A stretch of DNA of 64,000 bases, from the NCBI GenBank assembly GCA_023369685.1, contig SACZ01000007.1, positions 124,001-188,000 of the forward strand. Direction: 5' to 3'. Below, one piece after another: positions 51,582-60,581 of this stretch. The position numbers and the translations under genes were made by a program. Each line of letters begins with the position of its first letter. Position 1 is the stretch's first letter. This DNA comes from Prolixibacteraceae bacterium JC049 (GTDB lineage: Bacteria > Bacteroidota > Bacteroidia > Bacteroidales > Prolixibacteraceae). The notes beneath the pieces are model-generated. The model was not told the origin of the DNA, made no database searches, and was given only the letters and a program-made list of their open reading frames with translations.

Positions 51582-52598
51582 TCAACATCTCAACTCATTC
51601 AAAATTTGTTCAATAGTAGTGCAAGTAACTTCTCGCTCCCCCCTTGATATGGTCCAAGTGTGAGCTGAAGCATTAAACGAAATATCAAAATCGGCAGGCT
51701 CTTCGGTTATAGTATAACCTTCACGCATCAATGCTCGTTTCAACCAAACTGTTGCAACCGAATTACCAAGCACTTTAATGGATATCTCCTGCGACTCATG
51801 ATGCATTCTAAAGGTTCCGGTATTCAAATCAAAATCAAAATTCCCTGATCCAAAAGTACGCTCAAAGTCACCATTTAACACTAAATCTTCTGGAGTACCG
51901 GTTAATATCGGTTGGTTTTTATCCATCAACCAGATTCTATCTGCCGCTTGCAAAGCCAAATCCAACTCATGAGTAGAAAGCACAATGGCTTTCTGTGTCT
52001 TTAGTGCTAATCCGCGTAAAAGTTGCATGATATCCACCCTATTGGGCAAATCGAGATGAGCTGTAGGTTCGTCCAACATAATAAGTGGAGTATCTTGAGC
52101 CAAAGCTTTTGCAATCAGTGTGCGTTGCTTCTCACCATCACTCATTTCAGCCACATATTTATCGGCATAATCCAACAAATGGACCTTCTCTAACGCTTCT
52201 TTTATTATGGCTTTATCTTTTTTCGAAAGTGTTCCAAACCAATTATTGTGAGGATATCTTCCCAATGAAACCACCTGATAAACAGTTAAATTACCGACAC
52301 TCATCGGGTCGGTTAAAACCATGCTTAGCAAACGAGCCATTTCTTTAAAACTTCGACTCTTAACTGTCTTTTCGTCGATATAGGTATAGCCATCCAATGC
52401 CGGTTGCAAACCAGCCATAGTACGCATCAAGGTCGATTTCCCACTTCCATTGGGTCCAATTAAGCAAACCATCTCGCCTGGTCTGATTTCCAATTTCAAA
52501 TTAGATTGTACTACCCTTTTCTCCCCATTCTGGAGATAGCCAATAGTCAAGCTATCGGTTTTTAAGATCGGTGGAGTATTTATATCTGCGCGAACCAT
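51582..52598 (-). CDS. Vitamin B12 ABC transporter ATP-binding protein (BtuD-like)
   Basis: A 338-residue ATPase: Walker A GPNGSGKST, signature MSDGEKQRTLIAKAL (LSGGQ variant), Walker B LIMLDEPTAHLD and switch STHELD. It has an extra 90-residue C-terminal part (from about 250) beyond the ATPase, seen in Bacteroidota FecE/BtuD types. It powers the importer with the two genes upstream, which it follows after 2 nt. The B12 riboswitch at the start of the operon indicates cobalamin rather than haem or siderophore. Confidence 0.9.
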   Translation of the reverse strand: MVRADINTPPILKTDSLTIGYLQNGEKRVVQSNLKLEIRPGEMVCLIGPNGSGKSTLMRTMAGLQPALDGYTYIDEKTVKSRSFKEMARLLSMVLTDPMSVGNLTVYQVVSLGRYPHNNWFGTLSKKDKAIIKEALEKVHLLDYADKYVAEMSDGEKQRTLIAKALAQDTPLIMLDEPTAHLDLPNRVDIMQLLRGLALKTQKAIVLSTHELDLALQAADRIWLMDKNQPILTGTPEDLVLNGDFERTFGSGNFDFDLNTGTFRMHHESQEISIKVLGNSVATVWLKRALMREGYTITEEPADFDISFNASAHTWTISRGEREVTCTTIEQILNELRC

Positions 52599-52600
52599 AA

Positions 52601-53632
52601 TTATGAAAAAGAAGCTTTTACATTTCTGCTCTTGATAATTATCCAGATTACTACTGGAGCACCAAACAAAGCAGTTACTGAATTAATAGGCAATGTAGAA
52701 TGTAACCCAGGCATTTGTGAGATTAAATCACAAATAAGCATTAGCAACATTCCCATTATTACTGAAGCCCAAATAGTTGTTTTATGATCGGATGTGCGAA
52801 ATATTGTTCTAGCCATATGAGGAACTGCAACCCCCAGGAATGCAATTGGACCAGTAAAAGCAGTAATTGTTCCTGCCATTAAACAGGTACTAACAATTAC
52901 CCACAAACGTACCTTCTTCACATCAACACCAATTGTAAGCGCCTGATTTTCGCCTAACAATAGTGCATTCAACGACTTCTGTAAAAAAAAGGTAATTCCT
53001 GCTCCTAATCCAACCATTGGCAAAAGAACACTCAGCTTATTCCAGGTTACTCCCGACAAACTACCGAAAGTCCATACCAGAAAGCTATGAGTAGTTATCG
53101 GATCGCTGAAATATTGCAAAATACTTACTAATGCTCCGGAAACACTTCCAAACATGATTCCAATAATCAATAACGAAACCGAATCGGATACTCGAAGCGA
53201 AACTGCAACCACCATGAACATGACCAAAGCCGAACCGATGATAGCGAATAATACAATTCCCCAAGTACTGGACGCTAAAGCAAAGCCGGAAAATAAAGCA
53301 CCTGCCATAACAAACATCGCTACCCCCAATCCTGCTCCTGAGCTAATTCCCAGAACAAATGGTCCGGCCAAAGGGTTGCGAAACAATGTTTGCATCTGCA
53401 AACCTGATAACGCTAAGCCAGCACCAGTAACCAATGCAGTCAGGGCCTTCGGAATTCTAAAATTATTTAAGATATATACATGAGAAGCACTTCGCTCTTC
53501 TCCTGCTAATATGGCGAAAATTTCATCCAACGAAATGTTTACACTACCCCATATTACATCTAGTACAAATGCTAATATGGTAAGCAAAACCAAGCCAACA
53601 AATAGCCATCTATTTCTATTGAACACCGGCAT
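52601..53632 (-). CDS. Vitamin B12 ABC transporter permease (BtuC/FecCD family)
   Basis: A 343-residue membrane protein with nine to ten hydrophobic segments and family motifs RIPKALTALVTGAGLALSG, RNPLAGPFVLGISSGAGLG and GPIAFLGVAVPHMAR. It forms the translocation channel. Its start overlaps the binding-protein stop by 1 nt. Confidence 0.92.
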   Translation of the reverse strand: MPVFNRNRWLFVGLVLLTILAFVLDVIWGSVNISLDEIFAILAGEERSASHVYILNNFRIPKALTALVTGAGLALSGLQMQTLFRNPLAGPFVLGISSGAGLGVAMFVMAGALFSGFALASSTWGIVLFAIIGSALVMFMVVAVSLRVSDSVSLLIIGIMFGSVSGALVSILQYFSDPITTHSFLVWTFGSLSGVTWNKLSVLLPMVGLGAGITFFLQKSLNALLLGENQALTIGVDVKKVRLWVIVSTCLMAGTITAFTGPIAFLGVAVPHMARTIFRTSDHKTTIWASVIMGMLLMLICDLISQMPGLHSTLPINSVTALFGAPVVIWIIIKSRNVKASFS

Positions 53633-54759
53633 TAATTCAGTTTTTTATAATAATACAGTTCATAATTAGGATGCAAATCAGGATAGAAAATAGCAATTAA
53701 GTCGGCCAACACTAAGTCTGGACGTCCCATTCCGCTCTCCCAATAGTCATTGGCATTGCGCACATTAATTCGCTTAAAAGGACCATACACATGATTCTCC
53801 TTCACAGGCTTAAACATAGCATAACGCTCATCGGTTTTAAGCTCTCCTTTAGCTATTACCGACCCCGAATAAAGCCAAATATCCGACTTCATCATCTCAT
53901 CCAACACCACTTCATATGAAAATGCTTTACTTCCCGATGTAGTATCATTGGCAAGAAAGTAGTTAACATTTATCTGCTTCAATAATTCGGCCTTATAACT
54001 CTTTCCTCCTGGCACATACCAAACTCCTTTAAAGTCATTCCCCATCATTACTCGTGGGCTTTTCTTCATTTTATCGGTCGACTTAATTAGTTGCTTATAT
54101 CGGCTTTCAATCTCATTAAAAACAGAATCTGCCTTTACTTCCTGATTAGTTAGAACACCCAATACTTTTACCCACTCGGCACGAGCCAGCATATTGGTTT
54201 CCATCCATTCGATATTGTAAACCAATGGAATTCCAATGGATTTCAGATGTTCATCATTTTGTGCCGATTGCGGATAACCACTTTTCATTATCAATTGTGG
54301 TGCAGTATTGATTAAACGCTCCAGATCCAGCTGTAAATCGCTACCAATATTAGCCACTTTGCCTTCTTTATAAGCGCTATAAACGTCCTTATTGTATATT
54401 GTTTCGGGAGTTCCAACAGCATTTAAGCGCTTGGTTTCGTTTAACAATGAAAGAAAACCAATGTTGGTGTGAGAAAATGTAGCAATGCGCTCTACCGGTG
54501 TCTTTAATACAGTATATTTCTTTAAAAGCTTTTCAGGTACCGTCTCGTTTTTATTGTCAAGTACCAGTTCTGCCAAGTAAGTTCCCTGCTGCCATGGATT
54601 CTTTATATGCAAAACTTTATATCCATTTTCTGTAGTGATGGAAAAGTTCTTAGCATACTTCAACGGTTGTTCCTTTACTTTAACTCTTTTCTGAGATGTT
54701 TTACCACATCCCGAAATCAGAAACAAAACCAATAAGCTCAACGAGCAAATTTTATACAT
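53632..54759 (-). CDS. Vitamin B12 ABC transporter substrate-binding lipoprotein (BtuF-like)
   Basis: A 375-residue lipoprotein (lipobox FLISGCG). It is a type III periplasmic-binding protein: RIATFSHTNIGFLSLLNE, a middle helix, and LINTAPQLIMKSGYP. It captures cobalamin in the periplasm. First gene of the operon, 100 nt below a cobalamin riboswitch. Confidence 0.9.
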   Translation of the reverse strand: MYKICSLSLLVLFLISGCGKTSQKRVKVKEQPLKYAKNFSITTENGYKVLHIKNPWQQGTYLAELVLDNKNETVPEKLLKKYTVLKTPVERIATFSHTNIGFLSLLNETKRLNAVGTPETIYNKDVYSAYKEGKVANIGSDLQLDLERLINTAPQLIMKSGYPQSAQNDEHLKSIGIPLVYNIEWMETNMLARAEWVKVLGVLTNQEVKADSVFNEIESRYKQLIKSTDKMKKSPRVMMGNDFKGVWYVPGGKSYKAELLKQINVNYFLANDTTSGSKAFSYEVVLDEMMKSDIWLYSGSVIAKGELKTDERYAMFKPVKENHVYGPFKRINVRNANDYWESGMGRPDLVLADLIAIFYPDLHPNYELYYYKKLN

Positions 54760-54854
54760 TACATCTCCCTTTCATCTGTTATGGGAGGAGATTACTTCAA
54801 ATACATAATCGTACTCAAGACTTTCTCCCCGAAGTCAACGAATTATACCAATTG

Positions 54855-55030
54855 GAGGCAGGTTTTCTGGCTTGTTTCTCAAAAATGCACCTTCCCATCC
54901 TTTTATCTCAGACAGTGGTATTTTGCATTCGATTTAAATGAAACTTACAGCTGCGGGTACAGCTCCGGACTTTATTCAACATTTTGAACCGGATTCCCTT
55001 TTACTCGTCGCTCTTCCGTAAACGACAAAC
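54855..55030 (-). promoter_or_regulatory. Cobalamin riboswitch
   Basis: On the minus strand: AAAAGGGAATCCGGT, then GTCCGGAGCTGTACCCGCAG followed by CTGTAAG (the B12 box, 54947-54970), and GCCAGAAAACCTGCC at the 3' side (54858-54872). These are the conserved core strings of cobalamin riboswitches, in order. It precedes the BtuF-like gene and should shut the importer down when B12 is plentiful. The rest of 54760-55339 contains no gene; 55031-55339 is the promoter region of the divergent carboxylase operon. Confidence 0.95.
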
Positions 55031-55339
55031 CTCTCGACAAAAATAGTTTTTTTTCTACACAAAAAATGGGATGAATTCAACTGTTTAAAATTCATTTATC
55101 AGCCTGAAATAATGACATTTATCAGCTTTATTACTAAATTTACCCATCAATGTGATATAATTCTTCCCCTTTTTAACGTTATTTTTTCTGAACCCCCTTA
55201 GTTGAAAGTTGTTAATATTTACCTGAGTTCTAATATAAAATCTAAAAATCGAATTGTAATTAAACACAAAAAGCAGGTCAAAATTTATAATTAAAAGAAA
55301 TATTGAGAGCTCAGATTATTTAAATCTAACAAGCTACGT

Positions 55340-56896
55340 ATGGATATTAATGGAAGGTATTTTAAATCGTATTTAGAAAGGCAAGAACGATTGAAAGATC
55401 AGAGTAATGCCGAAAATGCGAAGAAACAACATTCTAAAGGTAAACTAACTGCTCACGAACGTATCGATCTTCTTTTCGATAATGATTCATTTGAAGAAAT
55501 CGACGCGTATGTTACTCCTGAAAACCAGAAATACTCGTTTGGAAAAATAAAAAAGTCGTACGGCGACGGTGTTATTGCAGGCCATGGAAAGGTAAATGGT
55601 CGCTTAGTGTTTGCATATGCTCAGGACTTTACCGTAATGGGGGGTTCATTGGGTGTTGTACATGCCGAGAAAATAGCAAAGATTCAAGAGATGGCCCTAA
55701 AAATGGGAGCTCCGATAATTGGTTTAATTGATTCTGGCGGAGCACGAATTCAGGAAGGAATAGCCAGTTTGGCCGGCTATGCAACCATTTTTCACAACAA
55801 CATTCAGTCTTCGGGCGTAATTCCTCAGTTATCGGTTATTATGGGACCAGCAGCAGGAGGTGCTGTTTATTCTCCCGTATTAACCGATTTTACATTTATG
55901 ACCAACCACACCAGTTATATGTTTGTAACGGGTCCGAATGTGGTAAAAGAGGTACTAAATGAAGAGGTAAGCTCTGATGAACTGGGAGGTGCCGAAGTGC
56001 ACGCCAGAAAAAGTGGTGTGGCCAATATGATTTACGAAGACGAAGAGAATACCATCTTAGGACTTAAGAAATTCCTCTCTTATCTTCCATCCAACAATGT
56101 GGAAAACCCACCTGTTGTTATTGAAGAACATCAAAAGCCACTAACCATCGATTCTTTGCGGGATATTGTGCCGGATGATCCTAACAAACCGTATGATGTA
56201 AAAGAGGTCATTGATCAAATTGTTGATTGCAATAGCTTTTTCGAAGTTTCGGAACATTATGCTGCCAATTTGGTTGTTGGTTTCGCCCGATTAAATGGTC
56301 ATACCATTGGAATTATTGCCAATCAGCCTAAAGTATTGGCAGGAGTCCTTGATATCAATTCCTCTATGAAGGGAGCTCGATTTATCCGTTTCTGCGATGC
56401 CTTCAACATTCCAATTCTTACACTGGAAGATGTTCCTGGTTTCCTTCCGGGAATGGATCAGGAGCATATGGGAATTATCAAACACGGTGCGAAGATGTTA
56501 TTTGCTTACAGTGAGGCCACGGTGCCGAAGATTACAGTTATTCTACGCAAATCGTATGGAGGTGCTTACATTGTGATGAATAGTAAGAATTTAGGAGGGG
56601 ACTTCAACTTTGCCTGGCCAACAGCCGAAATCGCTGTAATGGGGCCAGATGGAGCTGTAGCTATTCTATATCGAAAAGAATTGGCTGAGGCCGAAGATCC
56701 TGATGCATTGAAGAAAGATCTCGTTCGAAAATACCGCGATGATGTTGCCAATCCATTCATTGCCGATGAACGAGGATACATCGATGAAGTAATCGATCCT
56801 GCTACTACCCGGAAAAAGCTTATCACCGCTTTTGAGGCACTACAAAACAAATGGACCAAAACACCATCGCGTAAACATGGTAATATTCCATTGTAA
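55340..56896 (+). CDS. Methylmalonyl/propionyl-CoA carboxylase carboxyltransferase subunit
   Basis: A 518-residue carboxyltransferase of the MmdA/PccB type: GKLTAHERIDLLFD, GGSLGVVHAEKI, LIDSGGARIQEG, MGPAAGGAVYSP, and the second half with PGFLPGMDQEHMGIIKHGAK and SYGGAYIVMNSK. It moves CO2 between biotin and acyl-CoA. Normal length. It heads an operon with biotin carboxylase and biotin carrier, so a soluble carboxylase is most likely rather than a sodium pump, for which beta-type membrane genes are absent. Confidence 0.93.
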   Translation: MDINGRYFKSYLERQERLKDQSNAENAKKQHSKGKLTAHERIDLLFDNDSFEEIDAYVTPENQKYSFGKIKKSYGDGVIAGHGKVNGRLVFAYAQDFTVMGGSLGVVHAEKIAKIQEMALKMGAPIIGLIDSGGARIQEGIASLAGYATIFHNNIQSSGVIPQLSVIMGPAAGGAVYSPVLTDFTFMTNHTSYMFVTGPNVVKEVLNEEVSSDELGGAEVHARKSGVANMIYEDEENTILGLKKFLSYLPSNNVENPPVVIEEHQKPLTIDSLRDIVPDDPNKPYDVKEVIDQIVDCNSFFEVSEHYAANLVVGFARLNGHTIGIIANQPKVLAGVLDINSSMKGARFIRFCDAFNIPILTLEDVPGFLPGMDQEHMGIIKHGAKMLFAYSEATVPKITVILRKSYGGAYIVMNSKNLGGDFNFAWPTAEIAVMGPDGAVAILYRKELAEAEDPDALKKDLVRKYRDDVANPFIADERGYIDEVIDPATTRKKLITAFEALQNKWTKTPSRKHGNIPL

Positions 56897-56932
56897 TTTC
56901 AACCATTTGAGAACAACGCAAAACAGAATCAA

Positions 56933-58432
56933 ATGAAACGAATACTTATAGCCAACCGCGGAGAAATTGCTGTACGAATTATTAAAACGGCAAAACTGAT
57001 GAACATCGAAACCGTGGTTATAAAAACTGCAGCAGAACCCAATGCCATGTATCTGGCAATGGCTGATGTGGTTTTTGACGACACAGATGATTTATCGGAC
57101 ATTCCAGCATTTTTAGATATAGAGAAGTTAATTGAAATTGCACTGAAAACAGAAGCCGACTCGGTTCATCCCGGTTATGGTTTCTTGGCTGAAAATGCCT
57201 ATTTCGCACAAAAATGTGTCGATAACAAATTGACATTTATTGGACCATCGCCCGATGCTATTTATAAAATGGGGAATAAAACCATTGCCCGTAAACTGGC
57301 ATTGAAAAACGATATTCCAATGGCCATGGGAAGTAAGGGCAATGTTACTTCTGAAGAACAAGCATTGATGGTGGCCAACCAAATTGGTTACCCGATAATC
57401 ATTAAAGCTGCATCTGGTGGTGGTGGTCGTGGAATGCGAATTGCATGGCACGACGAAGAACTTCCAAAGATGTTTAACCTTGCCAGTAATGAGGCTGCAA
57501 AGGCATTCAATGATCCCAATGTTTTCATCGAGAAATATATTGCTAACCCGAAACATATCGAATTTCAGATATTAGCCGATCAGCATGGAAATGTAATCCA
57601 CCTGGGAGAACGAGAGTGCTCCATTCAGCGAAAACACCAGAAACTATTGGAAGAAGCTCCATCATCGGCTCTAAGCGAAGAACTTCGTAAAGAGATGGGT
57701 GAAGTAGCTGTTCGAATTGCCAGTGCTGTGGGGTACTATTCTGCCGGAACTGTCGAGTTTCTGCTCGATTCTGCCGGGAAATTCTATTTCATGGAGATGA
57801 ATACCCGTATTCAGGTGGAGCACCCTGTAACCGAAGAAATTACAGGCATCGATCTTATTGAACAACAAATCAGAGTGGCTTCAGGCGAAAAGCTTCAGTT
57901 AAAACAAGAAGACATTCAGCTAAATGGCTGGGCTATTGAGTGCCGTATTAATGCCGAAGATGTTCAGGCTGGCTTTGCTCCTGCTCCCGGAGCCATCGAT
58001 AAACTGATTTTCCCAACAGGAGAGAATATTCGTGTTGACTCGGGTATTGAACAAGGTTCTACCATTGCGTCTAATTTCGACTCGATGGTGGCCAAGCTAA
58101 TTGTTACCGGAACCGACAGGCAAGATGCATTAATTAACTGCAAAAAAGCATTGGGTAAGGTTTGGATCAAGGGAATTAAAACCACTCTCCCATTCTTCAG
58201 AATGCTAGTACGTGAGCCTCAATTCATTTCTGGACAGTTTACCACAGCTTTTGTGGAAAAAGAAATGGAAAAATTCTATTTCTCGAAAGAGGAAGATGAG
58301 CAGATTGCAGCATGGCTTGCAACCAAATTGTTTGTCGACGAACAAATTGCCGACCAAGATCGCAATGTAGACTTCGAACAAGGCAAACGCATTAATCCTT
58401 GGATATTGAACAAACGCTTGAAACAATTTTAA
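56933..58432 (+). CDS. Biotin carboxylase subunit
   Basis: A 499-residue biotin carboxylase. N-terminal IANRGEIAVRIIKTAK, ATP-grasp glycine loop KAASGGGGRGMR, ERECSIQRKHQK, EMNTRIQVEHPVTEEI with catalytic residues, and the C-terminal domain INAEDVQAGFAPAPG. It carboxylates biotin using ATP and bicarbonate. About 50 residues longer than AccC, with a divergent C-terminus. Second gene of the operon, 36 nt after the carboxyltransferase. Confidence 0.94.
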   Translation: MKRILIANRGEIAVRIIKTAKLMNIETVVIKTAAEPNAMYLAMADVVFDDTDDLSDIPAFLDIEKLIEIALKTEADSVHPGYGFLAENAYFAQKCVDNKLTFIGPSPDAIYKMGNKTIARKLALKNDIPMAMGSKGNVTSEEQALMVANQIGYPIIIKAASGGGGRGMRIAWHDEELPKMFNLASNEAAKAFNDPNVFIEKYIANPKHIEFQILADQHGNVIHLGERECSIQRKHQKLLEEAPSSALSEELRKEMGEVAVRIASAVGYYSAGTVEFLLDSAGKFYFMEMNTRIQVEHPVTEEITGIDLIEQQIRVASGEKLQLKQEDIQLNGWAIECRINAEDVQAGFAPAPGAIDKLIFPTGENIRVDSGIEQGSTIASNFDSMVAKLIVTGTDRQDALINCKKALGKVWIKGIKTTLPFFRMLVREPQFISGQFTTAFVEKEMEKFYFSKEEDEQIAAWLATKLFVDEQIADQDRNVDFEQGKRINPWILNKRLKQF

Positions 58433-58443
58433 ACCGAAGAATT

Positions 58444-58977
58444 ATGCCAAAATCACTATTACAACGTGTAAGTAAGCTGTATGCCAATACTTCGGGAAAG
58501 AACAAGTATGCCTTTTCTCTTCCCATTGAAGATAAAATTAAAGTGGGCAGAACAGCATTCGATATAAAACTAAAAGAAGACGATAAACTGGGAACATACA
58601 TTCTATGGAAAAATCGTAAATATCCGGTAGAGGTAATTTCTCAGAAGAATAACAAGTTCGAAATTCTATTCAATGGAGTAAGCTATACCTATACCATTGA
58701 AACCCCTATTTCTATGAAACGATTGAAGTTTCTGAGTAGAAAGAAAGGAGCCAGCGACATAGAAACCATTTCAGCTCCGATGCCTGGTAAAATTGTAGAT
58801 ATTTTGGTGCAGGAGAATGCTGAAGTAAGAAAAGGAGAAGCAGTGCTTATTCTGGAGGCCATGAAAATGCAGAATGAAATTCAATCACTTGTCGATGGAA
58901 AAATAGTTTCCATAAGGGTGCGTCCTAATGACAATGTGATGAAAGATGAACTTTTAATAGAAATAAAAAAGAGTTAG
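58444..58977 (+). CDS. Biotin carboxyl carrier protein
   Basis: A 177-residue protein whose C-terminal 75 residues form a biotinyl domain (ISAPMPGKIVDILVQ, biotinylation site EAMKMQN with Lys about 141). The N-terminal part is a beta-rich linker domain that probably holds the complex together. I start at ATG 58444, 11 nt after the biotin carboxylase stop; a TTG at 58399 would overlap that gene. A strong terminator follows. Confidence 0.92.
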   Translation: MPKSLLQRVSKLYANTSGKNKYAFSLPIEDKIKVGRTAFDIKLKEDDKLGTYILWKNRKYPVEVISQKNNKFEILFNGVSYTYTIETPISMKRLKFLSRKKGASDIETISAPMPGKIVDILVQENAEVRKGEAVLILEAMKMQNEIQSLVDGKIVSIRVRPNDNVMKDELLIEIKKS

Positions 58978-59007
58978 TCCAATACAAATCCACAACAATT
59001 TATTTCT

Positions 59008-59033
59008 AAAGCCAGGTTTATTTGCCTGGCTTT
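59008..59033 (+). terminator. Terminator of the carboxylase operon
   Basis: AAAGCCAGG / CCTGGCTTT with an 8-nt loop and a T run. It lies 30 nt after the biotin carrier stop. Confidence 0.92.
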
Positions 59034-59079
59034 TTTATGTTTACCATATTTATCATATCAAACATAAAAATCATGCCCT

Positions 59080-59574
59080 ATGGATAAAGCCGTCTACAAC
59101 GAATTACTTAATGAAACTTCGCAAGACTTGTTTTATTACTTTAAACACGATACGCTGGTCGATTTTCAAAAGAAGCTTGTTTCTGGTATACTTCTTCACG
59201 AAAGAGGATATAACAACAAAGAGCTACAACAGGAGAAAGCACTCAATTTAGGAAAAGTCAACTCCTACCTAAAGTATCTTGGTTCTGCTTCCGACATTGA
59301 AGTCAATCAAAGAGTTAAAGTAAGAAAGGCAATCATTAACCGAATGTTTATTTTCGTACTATCGTTTGTTACTTTCTTTGTCTTACATGTATTCGTTTTT
59401 AAGCACGAAATTGAATCAACAACATTTATACCTTTGGGTGCCGTTATCGTTTATTTCGCATTTGCAATTTTTCAATATAACAATACGGTAAACAAAAATA
59501 TTACCGAAGATCTACGCCAGTTAGATATTCAACGTAAACGCCTGAAATGGATGGAAAAATACTGGGCTTTTTAA
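59080..59574 (+). CDS. Hypothetical two-helix membrane protein, paralogue A
   Basis: A 164-residue protein. The soluble N-terminal part (NETSQDLFYYFKHDTLVDFQKKLVSGILLHERGYNNKEL) is predicted helical, then two membrane segments (about 88-105 and 115-132), then a charged C-terminal helix ending KRLKWMEKYWAF. It is clearly homologous to 59939-60442 over its full length. No family name known to me. A DUF3781 gene lies between the paralogues. Confidence 0.7.
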   Translation: MDKAVYNELLNETSQDLFYYFKHDTLVDFQKKLVSGILLHERGYNNKELQQEKALNLGKVNSYLKYLGSASDIEVNQRVKVRKAIINRMFIFVLSFVTFFVLHVFVFKHEIESTTFIPLGAVIVYFAFAIFQYNNTVNKNITEDLRQLDIQRKRLKWMEKYWAF

Positions 59575-59602
59575 TCTTCACGCATTCTATTATAAGTATT
59601 GC

Positions 59603-59610
59603 TATATTTG
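59603..59610 (+). promoter_or_regulatory. TAnnTTTG promoter box (TATATTTG)
   Basis: Exact -7 consensus 13 nt before the ATG of the DUF3781 gene, implying a short leader or leaderless start. It lacks the CATATTATTT box of the other three sites. Confidence 0.4.
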
Positions 59611-59623
59611 AACAACAATACTT

Positions 59624-59932
59624 ATGATAGAAACAATGCCTATAACTAAACAACAGATTATTGATAACATTTGCTATACAGATCTTGTTTTTGGTCGAAT
59701 AAACAAGAAGCTAAACACCTGTTATAGCAAAGAGTTTATCCAAACATTTATCCCTGATATTCTCAGAGCTACTCCCGAAGAGCTAATTGTAAAATCGGGT
59801 AAAAACTACTACGTTTCCAATAACGATAACAACATCAGAATAACCATCAACTCGAATAACTATCGAGTAATTACTGTAGATAAGATAGATAAAAAATGTG
59901 TTTCTTTAAGTAATTATAAACCTCACAAATAA
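59624..59932 (+). CDS. DUF3781 domain-containing protein
   Basis: A 102-residue soluble protein matching DUF3781: ITKQQIIDNICYTDLVFGRINKKLN at the start, and IVKSGKNYYVSNNDNNIRITINSNNYRVITVDKI at the end, with KSGKNYY the most typical piece. Function unknown; the fold is small and often occurs near accessory genes. It sits between two paralogous membrane proteins, 50 nt after the first and 6 nt before the second. Confidence 0.8.
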   Translation: MIETMPITKQQIIDNICYTDLVFGRINKKLNTCYSKEFIQTFIPDILRATPEELIVKSGKNYYVSNNDNNIRITINSNNYRVITVDKIDKKCVSLSNYKPHK

Positions 59933-59938
59933 TTGAAT

Positions 59939-60442
59939 ATGGATGAGCGACTTTATTCCCTTTTTCAAGAAGAAACAACCAATGATTTGTTTTATAAATT
60001 CAAACACGATGGATCTTTAAATTTCGATCATAAAATTGTGGCTGGGGCTTTATTGTATGAGAGAAATTACGAGTTAAAGTCTCTTCAAGAAGAAAAGAGG
60101 TTAATCATAGCAAAGCTTAAGCAACAACTTCAAGACTTAGGTTCACCATCGGAAATAGAAGAAGCCATTCGAAAAAAAACAAAAAGATCGTTAATTGCCT
60201 CTATAGTTGGTTTTACGTTCTCTTTAGGTACCATATACTTCGCTCCCATTCACAAAATTGATTCTTCAGAATTGATAAAACAAGCGCTTCTAGGACTTAA
60301 CCTATTAGCCATTGTATATACTATTGTTCGATTCGAAAAAAGAGTAGGTAAACGAGTGGACAAAAAGCTAAATAAAAAGATGAAAGAATTGAAACTTTAC
60401 CAGAAAAGGCTCAATGACATTGAAGTGAATTGGCATTTTTAA
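59939..60442 (+). CDS. Hypothetical two-helix membrane protein, paralogue B
   Basis: A 167-residue homologue of 59080-59574 with the same layout: TTNDLFYKFKHDGSLNFDHKIVAGALLYERNYELKSL, two membrane segments (about 84-103 and 112-130), and a final helix ending QKRLNDIEVNWHF. Start at ATG 59939; a TTG at 59933 would add two residues. It is probably read with the DUF3781 gene. Confidence 0.7.
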   Translation: MDERLYSLFQEETTNDLFYKFKHDGSLNFDHKIVAGALLYERNYELKSLQEEKRLIIAKLKQQLQDLGSPSEIEEAIRKKTKRSLIASIVGFTFSLGTIYFAPIHKIDSSELIKQALLGLNLLAIVYTIVRFEKRVGKRVDKKLNKKMKELKLYQKRLNDIEVNWHF

Positions 60443-60581
60443 TTTTAGCAATTCATACCTGATGTCATTCTTACTTTCACATCTTCTCCTCTATATGTTT
60501 AAAATTATTAATAGGAAGATTTCATATGATTTAACTAATTGATATTTTTACAAAATAATCAATAGATAAACACTGACCTGA

